Source: Acinetobacter stercoris (GTDB taxonomy: Bacteria; Pseudomonadota; Gammaproteobacteria; Pseudomonadales; Moraxellaceae). Taken from it: DNA of 35,855 nucleotides. Made by a program: the position numbers and the translations under genes. Location: positions 1 through 35,855 of the forward strand of contig NZ_OOGT01000012.1 of NCBI RefSeq assembly GCF_900323515.1, given 5' to 3'. Numbering within the stretch: position 1 is the stretch's first letter; the number at the start of each line of letters is the position of its first letter. Positions 24,691-34,278 of this stretch are shown here, piece by piece. A model generated the notes under the pieces. The model was not told where the DNA came from, searched no databases, and saw only the letters and a program-made list of their open reading frames with translations.

Positions 24691-25284
24691 TTAAGGAAGG
24701 AGAAGTTTAAGTTGACGTAATATATTACATAACTGGATCATTGGCATCCCCATAAGTGTGGTTTGATCCTGACCAACCATTTGTTCAAATAAACTGATTC
24801 CCAAACTTTCACATTTAAAACTGCCAGCACATTGTAGTGGCTGGTCTATTTCAATATAACGTTGAATTTCATCTATAGAAAGATTTCTAAACTTTACATG
24901 ATAATGTTCAACTAGAGTCTGTTCAAAACCTGTTGAATATTGCTGCACACTCAAAGCCGTACTGAAATATACATTTTTTCCCGAGTTAGCTTGAAGCTGC
25001 TGGACTGCTTTTTCGGGAGTTAATGGTTTACCGATAAATTCTTGTGGTGATCCTTCTCGCCAGGCAACCTGATCTGATCCAATAACAATTGCATTTGGAT
25101 GCTGTTTGGCAATGAATCTAGCTTTTTCAAAAGCCAAGCGTTTTGCTAAATCATCCGCATGCTGTTCTCCGAGAGGAGACTCATCAATATCTGGGGAGAT
25201 ACAGCGATAATTTAGCTTCAAGCGATTCATCAATTCTTTACGCGTCTGACTACTCGAAGCTAGAATAATTTCAGGATTTGACAT
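24691..25284 (-). CDS. Maf-family nucleotide pyrophosphatase, YceF type
   Basis: A 197-residue Maf-fold enzyme. It starts IILASSSQTRKELMNRL, with the S-R-x-x-L-like substrate site, followed by SPDIDES, the KA motif (FEKARF), SDQVAW and IGKP. The sequence resembles the YceF subgroup, which hydrolyses 7-methyl-GTP, more than YhdE (dTTP/UTP). The start codon overlaps the stop of the DUF2237 gene by one base, so the two are cotranscribed and perhaps translationally coupled. Confidence 0.9.
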   Translation of the reverse strand: MSNPEIILASSSQTRKELMNRLKLNYRCISPDIDESPLGEQHADDLAKRLAFEKARFIAKQHPNAIVIGSDQVAWREGSPQEFIGKPLTPEKAVQQLQANSGKNVYFSTALSVQQYSTGFEQTLVEHYHVKFRNLSIDEIQRYIEIDQPLQCAGSFKCESLGISLFEQMVGQDQTTLMGMPMIQLCNILRQLKLLLP

Positions 25285-25667
25285 TAAACTGCATATTCCA
25301 TAATCACATCAATCGGAACATAAGAAAGCATTGCCTGATGACAAGCTTGAGCCTTAAGCGGTGGAGCGACACCAGCTTCGTAAGCTTCTACCCAACGTGT
25401 CACACAAATACACCAGAAGTCACCTGGTTTTAAACCTGGAAACCCAACTTCAGGCAAAGGTGTAATCAGATCATTTCCCGTTTTTTGAGAAAAATTTAAA
25501 AATTCAGATGTCATTTGTGCACAAGCCGTATGTTGTCCTAAATCTGTAGTTGCAGTATGACAAAAGCCGTTACGGAAATATCCAGTAATCGGATCAAAGC
25601 AGCAACTGGACAAAGGCTCACCCAGTACATTTAAGCGGTTGATATTGGGATCAGGATGTATGCTCAT
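25284..25667 (-). CDS. DUF2237 family protein
   Basis: A 127-residue cysteine-containing protein of the DUF2237 family: NVLGEPLSSCCFDPITGYFR, then CHTATTDLGQHTACAQMT, and PGLKPGDFWCICVTRWVEA. Several Cys and His are conserved-looking and could bind metal, but function is unknown. It leads a two-gene unit with the Maf pyrophosphatase. The ribosome site is weak. Confidence 0.88.
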   Translation of the reverse strand: MSIHPDPNINRLNVLGEPLSSCCFDPITGYFRNGFCHTATTDLGQHTACAQMTSEFLNFSQKTGNDLITPLPEVGFPGLKPGDFWCICVTRWVEAYEAGVAPPLKAQACHQAMLSYVPIDVIMEYAV

Positions 25668-25808
25668 AAGTGATTAAATTTCCAAAGTCGATATATATGA
25701 TAATCAAATCTCAATATTTCTACAGCTTTTCTACAAAAGTAGCTAACCTTTTTTAGCATAATCATTTAGAATCTACGCGAAATTTTATATCTATAAAGAG
25801 AGCAAGAC

Positions 25809-26996
25809 ATGAATTTTCAGCGTATGACTGACCTAGATTTATCAGGTAAGCGTGTCCTTATTCGTGAAGATTTAAACGTTCCTGTTAAAAATGGTGAGAT
25901 TACCAGCGATGCACGTTTACGTGCAGCATTACCGACAATTAAAGCAGCCCTGGAAAAAGGTGCAGCGGTAATGGTTTATTCTCATTTAGGTCGTCCAGTT
26001 GAAGGTGAACCGAAAGCAGAACAATCATTAGCTCCTGTTGCAGCTTATTTAACTCAAGCTTTGGGTCAAGAAGTTAAACTTTTGACTGATTATTTGGATG
26101 GTGTGGATGTTGAACCTGGTCAAGTTGTTTTACTTGAAAACTGCCGATTTAACGTGGGTGAAAAGAAAAATAATCCTGAACTTGCACAAAAGTATGCAGC
26201 ACTTTGTGACGTTTTTGTGATGGATGCATTTGGTACTGCACATCGTGCTGAAGCATCAACTGAAGGTGTTGCACGTCTGGCAAAAATTGCAGCCGCAGGT
26301 CCACTTCTTGCAGCAGAGCTGGATGCTTTGGGGCGTGCGCTAAAAACTCCTGAAAAACCAATGGTAGCAATTGTTGCTGGTTCTAAAGTTTCAACCAAAT
26401 TAGATGTCTTGAATTCACTTTCTGATATTTGTGACCAATTGATTGTTGGCGGTGGTATTGCGAACACTTTCCTCGCAGCAGCGGGGTATAATGTTGGTAA
26501 ATCGCTCTATGAAGCCGATTTAGTTGATACGGCAAAAGCTATTGCAGAAAAAGTGTCAGTTCCATTACCAACAGATGTTGTTGTCGCTGATGCATCTGAA
26601 ATTAATTTTGATGACTTCTTGGGATCATTGGCTAAGGCAACAGCTGTAACTAAAAATGTTGCAGATGTTGCAGACAATGACATGATTTTAGATGTTGGTC
26701 CAGAAACAGCTAAAGCATTTGCAGAAATTTTAAAAACGTCTAAAACCATTCTTTGGAATGGTCCTGTAGGTGTATTTGAAGTTGACCAATTTGGTGAGGG
26801 TACAAAAACACTTTCACTTGCAATTGCTGAATCTCAAGGTTTTTCTATCGCTGGTGGAGGTGATACCTTGGCAGCGATTGATAAATATAATGTTGCAGAT
26901 AAAATCGGTTATATTTCTACAGGCGGTGGTGCATTCCTTGAGTTTGTAGAGGGTAAAACTTTACCCGCTGTTGCTGTATTACTTGAGAGGGCATAA
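25809..26996 (+). CDS. pgk: phosphoglycerate kinase
   Basis: Glycolytic/gluconeogenic kinase that transfers phosphate between 1,3-bisphosphoglycerate and ADP. Family motifs are seen in order: [51 protein letters not shown] and the late GGGDTLAAI and STGGGAFLE. The length of 395 residues is normal. Upstream is a 141-base gap with a -10-like CATAAT near 25759-25764. It has its own terminator, then a small lipoprotein and fba. Confidence 0.97.
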   Translation: MNFQRMTDLDLSGKRVLIREDLNVPVKNGEITSDARLRAALPTIKAALEKGAAVMVYSHLGRPVEGEPKAEQSLAPVAAYLTQALGQEVKLLTDYLDGVDVEPGQVVLLENCRFNVGEKKNNPELAQKYAALCDVFVMDAFGTAHRAEASTEGVARLAKIAAAGPLLAAELDALGRALKTPEKPMVAIVAGSKVSTKLDVLNSLSDICDQLIVGGGIANTFLAAAGYNVGKSLYEADLVDTAKAIAEKVSVPLPTDVVVADASEINFDDFLGSLAKATAVTKNVADVADNDMILDVGPETAKAFAEILKTSKTILWNGPVGVFEVDQFGEGTKTLSLAIAESQGFSIAGGGDTLAAIDKYNVADKIGYISTGGGAFLEFVEGKTLPAVAVLLERA

Positions 26997-27025
26997 TTTA
27001 TTGTTTAAATTATGACGAAATAAAG

Positions 27026-27054
27026 AAAAGGCTGACCTCTATGTCAGCCTTTTT
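27026..27054 (+). terminator. terminator after pgk
   Basis: AAAAGGCTGA pairs with TCAGCCTTTT around CCTCTATG, and the stem runs into the T-tract. Confidence 0.92.
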
Positions 27055-27129
27055 CATGATTAAGTCATCAAAATGTAATATATCTGCAATAAAATTATGA
27101 CTATTAAATCACCGATTTTGGGAAATGTG

Positions 27130-27408
27130 ATGAATTTAAAACTTACACTTGCAGCAGCGCTTGTAGCCTCATTAACTTTATCAGCTTGTTCAAAACAAGA
27201 AAAAGCGCCAGCATCAGAACAGACTTCAGCTTCAGAAGCACCTGCTAATGATTCTAATCAAGTGACTCCGGAACAACAAAAAGCAATTGATGCTCTGGAT
27301 AAACCAGTTTTGGATGAAAAGAATAAAGATGTTCCAACAGAGATATCTGAAAAACCAGCTGATGCCGCTACTCCTGCTAACGATGCAGATGAAGTAGTAG
27401 CCAAATAA
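27130..27408 (+). CDS. small lipoprotein, acidic and Ala/Glu-rich
   Basis: A 92-residue protein with a clear lipoprotein signal: MNLKLTLAAALVASLTLSAC, Cys20. The mature part is low-complexity, rich in Ala, Glu, Asp, Lys and Pro, and likely unstructured. An ATG 33 bases upstream (27097) would place 11 extra residues before the signal and has no ribosome site. ATG 27130 is preceded by GGGA at a good distance, so I choose it. It sits alone between pgk and fba, with terminators on both sides. Function unknown. Confidence 0.82.
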   Translation: MNLKLTLAAALVASLTLSACSKQEKAPASEQTSASEAPANDSNQVTPEQQKAIDALDKPVLDEKNKDVPTEISEKPADAATPANDADEVVAK

Positions 27409-27437
27409 TCAGACTAAATGTTGATATTTGTTAAAAG

Positions 27438-27463
27438 TCCCTGCCAAAGCAGGGATTTTTTTT
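27438..27463 (+). terminator. terminator after the small lipoprotein gene
   Basis: TCCCTGC-CAAA-GCAGGGA followed by eight T. Confidence 0.93.
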
Positions 27464-27536
27464 GAAATTGTCGTAATTGTTGCTGAATTGAAATAAATCA
27501 CAGGTTAGAATATGGCGCATTACCTGGGAGGATATT

Positions 27537-28574
27537 ATGGCACTTATCTCATTGCGCCAGCTCTTGGATCACGCCGGCGAACATAGCTATGGCGTACCAG
27601 CGTTTAACGTAAACAATTTAGAACAAATGCGCGCAATCATGTTAGCCGCAGATGAAACCAATTCACCTGTTATCGTGCAAGCATCCGCAGGTGCTCGTAA
27701 ATATGCAGGTGCTCCTTTTTTACGTCATCTTATTTTAGCTGCTGTTGAAGAATGGCCACATATTCCTGTTGTGATGCACCAAGACCATGGTACAAGCCCA
27801 GATGTATGCCAACGTTCTATTCAATTGGGCTTTAGCTCTGTGATGATGGATGGATCATTAGGTAGTGATGGCAAAACACCAACATCTTATGAATATAATG
27901 TTGATGTCACCCGTCGTACTGTTCAAATGGCACATGCATGTGGTGTGTCTGTTGAAGGTGAAATCGGTTGCCTAGGTAGCCTTGAAACTGGTATGGCTGG
28001 TGAAGAAGATGGTGTTGGCGCAGAAGGCGTACTTGATCATTCACAGCTTTTAACTTCGGTTGAAGAAGCACGCCAATTCGTAGCTGATACCAACGTAGAT
28101 GCCTTAGCAATTGCGGTTGGTACTTCTCATGGTGCGTACAAATTTACTCGTCCACCTACAGGAGATATTTTGGCAATCGACCGCATTAAAGAAATTCATG
28201 CGGCATTACCAAATACTCACCTTGTTATGCATGGTTCAAGTTCTGTTCCTCAAGAGTGGTTGGCAGTCATCAATGAGTTTGGTGGTGACATCAAAGAAAC
28301 TTACGGTGTACCTGTCGAACAGTTAGTTGAAGCGATCAAACATGGTGTACGTAAGATTAATATTGATACTGACTTACGTTTAGCATCAACAGGCTCAATT
28401 CGCCGCTTCCTGGCAGAAAAACCAAGCGAATTTGATCCACGTAAATATTTTGCTGTATCTATTGAAGCAATGAAACAAATCTGTGTAGATCGTTATACAG
28501 CATTTGGTACGGCTGGTAATGCAGATAAAATTCGCCCGATTTCTTTAGAAAAAATGGTTGACCGTTATAAATAA
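27537..28574 (+). CDS. fba: fructose-bisphosphate aldolase, class II
   Basis: Zinc-dependent aldolase of 345 residues that splits fructose-1,6-bisphosphate. Class II motifs are present: [63 protein letters not shown] and [11 protein letters not shown]. These hold the metal-binding histidines and the catalytic Asp. A strong site GGGAGGA precedes ATG. It works with pgk in the central glycolytic/gluconeogenic path but is transcriptionally separated from it by two terminators. Confidence 0.97.
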   Translation: MALISLRQLLDHAGEHSYGVPAFNVNNLEQMRAIMLAADETNSPVIVQASAGARKYAGAPFLRHLILAAVEEWPHIPVVMHQDHGTSPDVCQRSIQLGFSSVMMDGSLGSDGKTPTSYEYNVDVTRRTVQMAHACGVSVEGEIGCLGSLETGMAGEEDGVGAEGVLDHSQLLTSVEEARQFVADTNVDALAIAVGTSHGAYKFTRPPTGDILAIDRIKEIHAALPNTHLVMHGSSSVPQEWLAVINEFGGDIKETYGVPVEQLVEAIKHGVRKINIDTDLRLASTGSIRRFLAEKPSEFDPRKYFAVSIEAMKQICVDRYTAFGTAGNADKIRPISLEKMVDRYK

Positions 28575-28595
28575 TTTTAGGATTGTTTATACTCA

Positions 28596-28620
28596 AAAGC
28601 CCACATCTTGTGGGCTTTTT
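28596..28620 (+). terminator. terminator after fba
   Basis: AAAGCCCAC-ATCTT-GTGGGCTTT is a nine-pair stem that runs into a T-tract. Confidence 0.92.
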
Positions 28621-28653
28621 CTTATCATTCTTTGTATAAAAATAGAGTAAGAG

Positions 28654-29505
28654 ATGGAACTGATATTTGCTTCCGCATTTTGTAGCGTGGTTGTTTCAAT
28701 CCTTTTAAAAACTTGTAAATCAAAAGGTTTTGATATATTGCAAATGATTGCATGGAATTATGCTGTTGCTAGTATTTTATGCTTTTGGTGGTTTAAACCT
28801 GATTTAGCTCATATTTCTATTGCTCATACACCTTGGTGGTTGGTTATTGTACTGGGGGTGATTTTACCAGCTATTTTTTTATGTTTGAGCAAATCACTTC
28901 AAACTGCAGGGATATTGAAAACTGAAATTGCCCAGCGCTTATCTGTCGTGTTATCCCTGTTAGCTGCATATTTTTTATTTAAAGAGCATTTTAACCAGAT
29001 AAAAATGGCAGGCATTGGCTTAGGGATTGCTGCTGTTATTTTTATACTTTTTTCACATGCACGTACATCGGGTAAAGCGACATCAATAAAAGGTATTCTA
29101 TATCTACTTAGTGTTTGGGGGGGATATGCACTAGTAGATGTATTATTGAAATATACGACTAGTCTGGGCATGCAGTTTTCAGTCACATTGAATTTGATAT
29201 TTATTTTTTCTTTCCTATTATCAATCGTGTATCTATTCATTCTAAAAACAACCTGGAATTTTAAAAGCTTATTTACAGGTATTGCACTAGGTATTTTAAA
29301 TTTTGCCAATATCGCTTTTTATATCAAGGCACATATGCTGTTAAAAGATTCTCCTGCTATTGTTTTTGCGGGAATGAATATTCTGGTTGTTATCTTTGGA
29401 GTCTTGGCTGGGCTATTTATTTTTAAGGAAAAAATTAAATTGGCTACAGGATTAGGCTTATTATTTGGTATAGCAGGGGTAGTATGCTTAGCATTGGCAA
29501 TTTGA
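28654..29505 (+). CDS. DMT-superfamily (EamA-like) transporter
   Basis: A 283-residue membrane protein with about ten hydrophobic segments arranged as two five-helix halves, each ending in an LFIFKEKI/LFKEHFNQ-type motif, as in drug/metabolite transporters. It begins MELIFASAFCSVVVSILLK. Substrate is unknown. The ribosome site (GTAAGAG) is modest. The 190 bases downstream, to 29695, are very AT-rich, and I see no gene or clear terminator in them. Confidence 0.85.
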   Translation: MELIFASAFCSVVVSILLKTCKSKGFDILQMIAWNYAVASILCFWWFKPDLAHISIAHTPWWLVIVLGVILPAIFLCLSKSLQTAGILKTEIAQRLSVVLSLLAAYFLFKEHFNQIKMAGIGLGIAAVIFILFSHARTSGKATSIKGILYLLSVWGGYALVDVLLKYTTSLGMQFSVTLNLIFIFSFLLSIVYLFILKTTWNFKSLFTGIALGILNFANIAFYIKAHMLLKDSPAIVFAGMNILVVIFGVLAGLFIFKEKIKLATGLGLLFGIAGVVCLALAI

Positions 29506-29695
29506 TAAAAATGAATTAGTTTTTTGGGAAAATGATAAATTAAGATTCGTGAATTTTCATTTAAATTGTTGAAAGTAATTGTTATATTTTATTGTTATTC
29601 AAAATTCTTAATAATGTTTTTTATTTCGAATGATTCTATTCTTCGAAATAGAGTTATTAAATATTTAATAATTTATAATATTTTATGGGGTTGAA

Positions 29696-30760
29696 ATGCC
29701 AAAATTTAAAAGTTCTCTTTTCATGATATCTTTGAGTTTTGCTCTGGTAGCTTGTGGGGGAGGAGGGAATAGCTCTAGTCCAATATCAAATAACCCTACT
29801 GAAGTAAGTATAACATGTAACAAGGGAATCCCAAGTAAAACATCTGGATTAACGAATATAGGTTTATATGTAGAGCCTTTATATTATTTAGATGCTATTT
29901 ATCCAGTGAAATATGATGATACAGGTACACAAACAAAGATTTTTTTAAATCTATACGAAAATAGTTTAACGAATGGCATTTTATATGAAAAATTAACTCA
30001 ATTAAATAATATAGATATTGGTCCCGAAATATTTTATAAAAAATTTTGGCAATATGATGTAACAGGTCAGGGGATATTTACTCATAATGATTTTTCTAGC
30101 ACTAATTTAGGCTGGCCTGTTTCATATGTTTCAAATATTTCGGACCTTTCAATTAATCTAAATGACTCTAATGATCAATGTAATTTTAATTTAAAATCTT
30201 CTGAAATATATTATGAGAAGGTCGATTTATCAGGAAAATTAATTTCTAGTGTATTAGAGCCTGATGCTAATATTAAGTATTATGGTTATAAATATATAAC
30301 GAATCTGTTAGAGATATTTTTAACTAGTACATCAAATGATGAAGGTAAAAATTATAAAAAATTTAGAGATAGTCAAGTGGTCTTTCCTCAAGGCTCAATT
30401 GTTTATGTTCCTACGAGAAATATAATACATGATAATATTTTCTATTTTAAAGATTTAACGGCAACTAATTTTAAGACCTTGAAAGAATGGTCTGATGATG
30501 CATATCCTAATCATACAGGGGACTGGGTTGAAGAAAGGGTATCGGAGGAAGTAAGCGTTTATTACCATAAAACTCAGAATGGTGATCTGGATTATGAAAC
30601 GGATCCTGCCATTTTATATAAAGGTCTTGTTTATGATGGAGAGTGGGACCCTAAAGGTGATCAATTGAAATATGATAAATCAACAGGTCAATATACTCGT
30701 TTTAATAAAATAGCAATAGATGCTTTAGCCAAACAAATTAAAGAGATTTATTTGGATTAG
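29696..30760 (+). CDS. unrecognised lipoprotein adjacent to the pilus operon
   Basis: A 354-residue predicted lipoprotein. The signal MPKFKSSLFMISLSFALVAC has Cys20 followed by GGGGNSSS, a flexible tether common in Acinetobacter surface lipoproteins. The rest is rich in Asn, Tyr, Asp and Lys and has few cysteines; the last 110 residues (from YPNHTGDWVEERVSEE) are strongly charged. I recognise no domain. Its AT content is higher than that of the glycolytic genes nearby. It converges on the pilus operon and shares a bidirectional terminator with it. Confidence 0.75.
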   Translation: MPKFKSSLFMISLSFALVACGGGGNSSSPISNNPTEVSITCNKGIPSKTSGLTNIGLYVEPLYYLDAIYPVKYDDTGTQTKIFLNLYENSLTNGILYEKLTQLNNIDIGPEIFYKKFWQYDVTGQGIFTHNDFSSTNLGWPVSYVSNISDLSINLNDSNDQCNFNLKSSEIYYEKVDLSGKLISSVLEPDANIKYYGYKYITNLLEIFLTSTSNDEGKNYKKFRDSQVVFPQGSIVYVPTRNIIHDNIFYFKDLTATNFKTLKEWSDDAYPNHTGDWVEERVSEEVSVYYHKTQNGDLDYETDPAILYKGLVYDGEWDPKGDQLKYDKSTGQYTRFNKIAIDALAKQIKEIYLD

Positions 30761-30772
30761 TGATTAAACTTT

Positions 30773-30806
30773 AAACAAAAGACACTTATAAAAGTGTCTT
30801 TTGTTT
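30773..30806. terminator. bidirectional terminator between lipoprotein and pilus operon
   Basis: AAACAAAAGACACTT pairs perfectly (15 bases) with AAGTGTCTTTTGTTT around an ATAA loop. T-rich sequence follows on both strands. It ends both the lipoprotein gene and the pilus operon. Confidence 0.93.
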
Positions 30807-30810
30807 TTTA

Positions 30811-31833
30811 CTAATAAGTGACCGTAACAACAACTGAATCAGTATAATTTCCAGATCTGGATGCAATATTTGTTCCTTTAGGAATTTTCCCATAGACAGA
30901 AGTGTTCTGCGCATTACCTGTTCCAGTAAGATTAACTCCTCCTGCACCTCCAACAGAGCTACTTCCAGTATTTTCCCATACCGTTGAGTAACTACTGTCT
31001 TTATAGAGTTGATAAGGGATATATTCGCTATTAGTATTGGCCATCCTGCGAAAACCACCTGAAACACGATTATTGCCATCACCTAAATAAATAGAATAAG
31101 GCATAGAAACATTACAAGTAGTTGAAATGGCACCTTGGGCTAAATAATCTTTTTTGGTGATACCAATATCTGCAATATTGCCAAAATCAACATTTGATGT
31201 TGAATTGAGCTGGCATAAGGACGGAACGATATAGTTCGCAGTTAAAGTTGCATTTCCTGAATCCCAGCCACCACCACTGTTACCTTCACAAACAGAAGAT
31301 GAGTTTGCCTGCATATCCCAATAGAGTTGCACATTGCCTACATAAGTCCCTTTGGGATAAGCGAAAAGAGTACCCGTTCGGGCAGGGACTTTAATGCTAA
31401 TTGAATAATTAATTGATTTGTTTGTATTTGTTACTGTTGTGCTAGGACCATACCATGTATTTGAAGTAAGGTTGGTTGTATTCCCGGCGCCGCTAATCGT
31501 ACCCGTTACAGTATAAGGCATACTTATACTATTATTTGCAGTTGTAGTTCCAGTAAAAACTGCTTTCATACACATATATTTAGATGTGCCAATATTGTTG
31601 GAGTTATCTGTACAAGTGATAGTTCCAGTATAATTGATAGTTGCATCACTATTAATGGTTGTTGCAGTATAGTTATAGCTAGAACTTGTTGTACCTGAAA
31701 TAGTACAAGCGGCATGTGCTTTATTTGCGACCATGAAAATTGTGAATATCAATAATAATGCTATCCAGCGTATTGCTAGATTATTACCAGCAATTGCTTT
31801 AAAAATATTGGGAAAATAGATATTTACTGACAT
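30811..31833 (-). CDS. two-domain spore-coat-U pilus tip adhesin, CsuE-like
   Basis: A 340-residue secreted protein. The signal peptide ends ANKAHA near residue 41. An N-terminal domain (about 42-210) of Thr/Ser/Asn-rich beta-structure is followed by a spore-coat-U pilin domain starting SLCQLNSTSNVDFGNI and ending SVVVTVTY. The length matches CsuE (about 339). The mature N-terminus reads ACTISG with no free strand before the first Cys, so it has no donor strand to give to another subunit, as expected for a tip. It overlaps the usher stop by ten bases. The adhesive role is inferred from homology and position. Confidence 0.85.
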   Translation of the reverse strand: MSVNIYFPNIFKAIAGNNLAIRWIALLLIFTIFMVANKAHAACTISGTTSSSYNYTATTINSDATINYTGTITCTDNSNNIGTSKYMCMKAVFTGTTTANNSISMPYTVTGTISGAGNTTNLTSNTWYGPSTTVTNTNKSINYSISIKVPARTGTLFAYPKGTYVGNVQLYWDMQANSSSVCEGNSGGGWDSGNATLTANYIVPSLCQLNSTSNVDFGNIADIGITKKDYLAQGAISTTCNVSMPYSIYLGDGNNRVSGGFRRMANTNSEYIPYQLYKDSSYSTVWENTGSSSVGGAGGVNLTGTGNAQNTSVYGKIPKGTNIASRSGNYTDSVVVTVTY

Positions 31834-34271
31834 ATGAATGGTCCCAATTTTTTTGTTGTTACTATATCTGGTTGATAATCAAAATGAACGGTACATGTGC
31901 CTTTATCCAATAAGTCTATTTTTAAAGTATTCATTTTAGATAAATTTTGAACATATACTTCACCATCATAACCAACAATCGCCATTTGTTGTTGATTCAC
32001 ATTAACCTCATACCCGGTTGCTATTGGCTTTTGATTTTGATCTACAATTTTTACCAATCCAGATACTACCTGGCGTGCTCCAAAATCAACCAAAGTACCT
32101 TGTCTGAAACCTGTGACAGTAATTTTTTCAGTAGAATTCACATCCCAATTTAATGGTAAATACGTTGGGTCAACAAATAAATGATGTACCTGATATGGAA
32201 TAAGATTTGAGATCAGAAAGCGGCCTTTGCGATCTGTTGAACCCAAATTTACACCGCCATTTAAAATTTGGCTTTTAGGTCCTGCATTGGTGATAATGGC
32301 GTAACCATCACCGATTTCATTTGCTGCAAACACCCGACCAGCTGCGGCAACAAGTGAACCTGATGCTGAAATTGCAGTTTGATTAATATCAGCATATTGG
32401 CTATATCTTGCAGTTAAATATGCAGGTCGTGAACGATAAGTGATATAGGCCGAACTGTTGTTTTGTCCATTTTCGATATGTTCAGTGGATGCCCCCCAAC
32501 CCAGAGCTCCAATATGGTCAGTTGTTAAGCCATTAACTTCTTGACGATAGCTGATGTTTCCACTGTCATTTGAAATGCTTGAAGTAGCATTAAATTTTGT
32601 AGATGGTGTATAGCGTAATGCAACGTAAACACCATAATTATGATTTTGATCAAAGTCTTTATAAGCTGATGCGTACAAGCTCCAATTTTTAGAAATACTT
32701 GCATTGAAGTTGCTAGATAAAAGTGTATTGGTATTATCTTGATATCTTAATTGGTTATAACCCACAAATAATCCATAGCCAGAGAGGATATTATAACTTA
32801 AGCCAGCACGGATGATTTCATTTGCAAAGGCACTATAACTTAATAATTCATCGCTATTTAACTGATCCACATGATATTGTTTTTGATAACGAATATCTGA
32901 AACACGTGCTAAGTCATAATAATTATCAAATCTATGTTGGTAACTGCTGTTAAATGAAATATCTTTGCTGATACGACCTTCAAATCCAATAAGAGTCGAA
33001 TAGCCTGTACTGTTTTTATATTTGCTTGCTGCAAAGTCAGCATTAACGACAGCTATACCAAAGATATTTTTGGCGAAACCTGCACCTGCATTATTTAAAC
33101 CATCAGTGGTTGCTTCAAGAGCTCCACTTAGCGTAAGTGTCTGGCTATAACCATAGCGAATAACGCCTGAACCGAACAAAACATTATGGTCATAATCATT
33201 GGAAAATGTACCATAATTATAGCGGGGTACACCTAGATCAACAGAGAATTCATTGATACCTTTTGCCAAAACTTTGGGTGAAAAATAATAAGCTTTTTTG
33301 GTGATTGTTTGTTGGCCCGTGGCATCCGTTGTTACCAGCGTGACTTGATTCCCTGATATATAGGGGAGCTGTTTTAGATCAAATGGTCCTGAGGGGATTA
33401 GACCAGAATAGATTTTTTGTTGGTTTACAAATAAATCCAGACTTGATGGTAATGCCGCTGAGCCTGAAAACTGTGGTAGAGCAGAAGTGATGATATCTGC
33501 TCGTTGCGTATAGGCACTAGACCATTGAATACCTGCCAAATATACACTATTCCCCCAGTCTGGGCTGTTAGAAATAAAATCACCGATGGTATATAGACGA
33601 ATCTTGATGGGATCAATATATTGCCATTTTGACTGGAGTCTAACTAAGCTGTCATGTTTATAGCTGGTTTTATGGTCATTGTTATATAGAAAGCCAGATG
33701 AAAACGTACCGATTTGGCTATTAAAAATTGCATCGGCACTTGCAGAAAATGAGTTCTGATTTTCTGTAAGCGTATTATATAAATTATAATTTAAGATCGC
33801 AGCGTTTAATGGCCTTGATTTTAAAAGCTTATCATTAGTGATATCTTGACCATTCAAATTGACAACATAGCTATCAAGCTGTGATAAAGCGACGTCAAGC
33901 TTTAGTATTTGTTGATTCTGATCGTAATTGTAACTAATCCCAGTCAGATCTTTCAGACAGATTAAACTATCATCTGGTGTACTATCTGGAAGTTTGATCC
34001 TGATTGAACGTAGATCTTTTGCTAAAATATACAGTTGCGACTCGCTATCCTGTTTTACAGAAAGTAGATCACTACCTATATTATTATTATTGATCACGAC
34101 ATTTAAAAATAGTTGCGTATATTTGTCAGTTTTGTTCAAAATCAAATCAGAATTTGTATTCACAGATGGAATATCTGGAACAGTGAAATTGGTACTATCG
34201 GTTAATGGCTTTGCGAAAGTCATATGAGCAGGGATAGTAAATATATAGAAAATTCGAAAAATTGCTTTCAT
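31824..34271 (-). CDS. outer-membrane usher of an archaic (Csu-type) pilus, CsuD-like
   Basis: An 815-residue usher that secretes and assembles pilin subunits. After a short signal peptide comes the N-terminal chaperone-docking domain. A long beta-barrel region (about 130-640), rich in alternating strands and SG/YG turns, follows. The plug lies within it. C-terminal domains include a late Cys pair (DKGTCTVHF and GPFICQ). CsuD is about 832 residues. The chaperone gene ends seven bases upstream, and the tip gene begins inside its last codons. The ribosome site is weak, consistent with translational coupling. Confidence 0.9.
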   Translation of the reverse strand: MKAIFRIFYIFTIPAHMTFAKPLTDSTNFTVPDIPSVNTNSDLILNKTDKYTQLFLNVVINNNNIGSDLLSVKQDSESQLYILAKDLRSIRIKLPDSTPDDSLICLKDLTGISYNYDQNQQILKLDVALSQLDSYVVNLNGQDITNDKLLKSRPLNAAILNYNLYNTLTENQNSFSASADAIFNSQIGTFSSGFLYNNDHKTSYKHDSLVRLQSKWQYIDPIKIRLYTIGDFISNSPDWGNSVYLAGIQWSSAYTQRADIITSALPQFSGSAALPSSLDLFVNQQKIYSGLIPSGPFDLKQLPYISGNQVTLVTTDATGQQTITKKAYYFSPKVLAKGINEFSVDLGVPRYNYGTFSNDYDHNVLFGSGVIRYGYSQTLTLSGALEATTDGLNNAGAGFAKNIFGIAVVNADFAASKYKNSTGYSTLIGFEGRISKDISFNSSYQHRFDNYYDLARVSDIRYQKQYHVDQLNSDELLSYSAFANEIIRAGLSYNILSGYGLFVGYNQLRYQDNTNTLLSSNFNASISKNWSLYASAYKDFDQNHNYGVYVALRYTPSTKFNATSSISNDSGNISYRQEVNGLTTDHIGALGWGASTEHIENGQNNSSAYITYRSRPAYLTARYSQYADINQTAISASGSLVAAAGRVFAANEIGDGYAIITNAGPKSQILNGGVNLGSTDRKGRFLISNLIPYQVHHLFVDPTYLPLNWDVNSTEKITVTGFRQGTLVDFGARQVVSGLVKIVDQNQKPIATGYEVNVNQQQMAIVGYDGEVYVQNLSKMNTLKIDLLDKGTCTVHFDYQPDIVTTKKLGPFICQ

Positions 34272-34278
34272 AACGATG

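Noticed and set aside
25684..25808. Hairpin or riboswitch in the pgk leader
   Set aside because: Short AT-rich complementarities exist, such as around AAAAGTAGCTAACCTTTTTT, but the pairing is imperfect and fits no known leader class.
27097..27129. Upstream ATG for the small lipoprotein
   Set aside because: It would put 11 residues before a complete lipoprotein signal and has no ribosome site.
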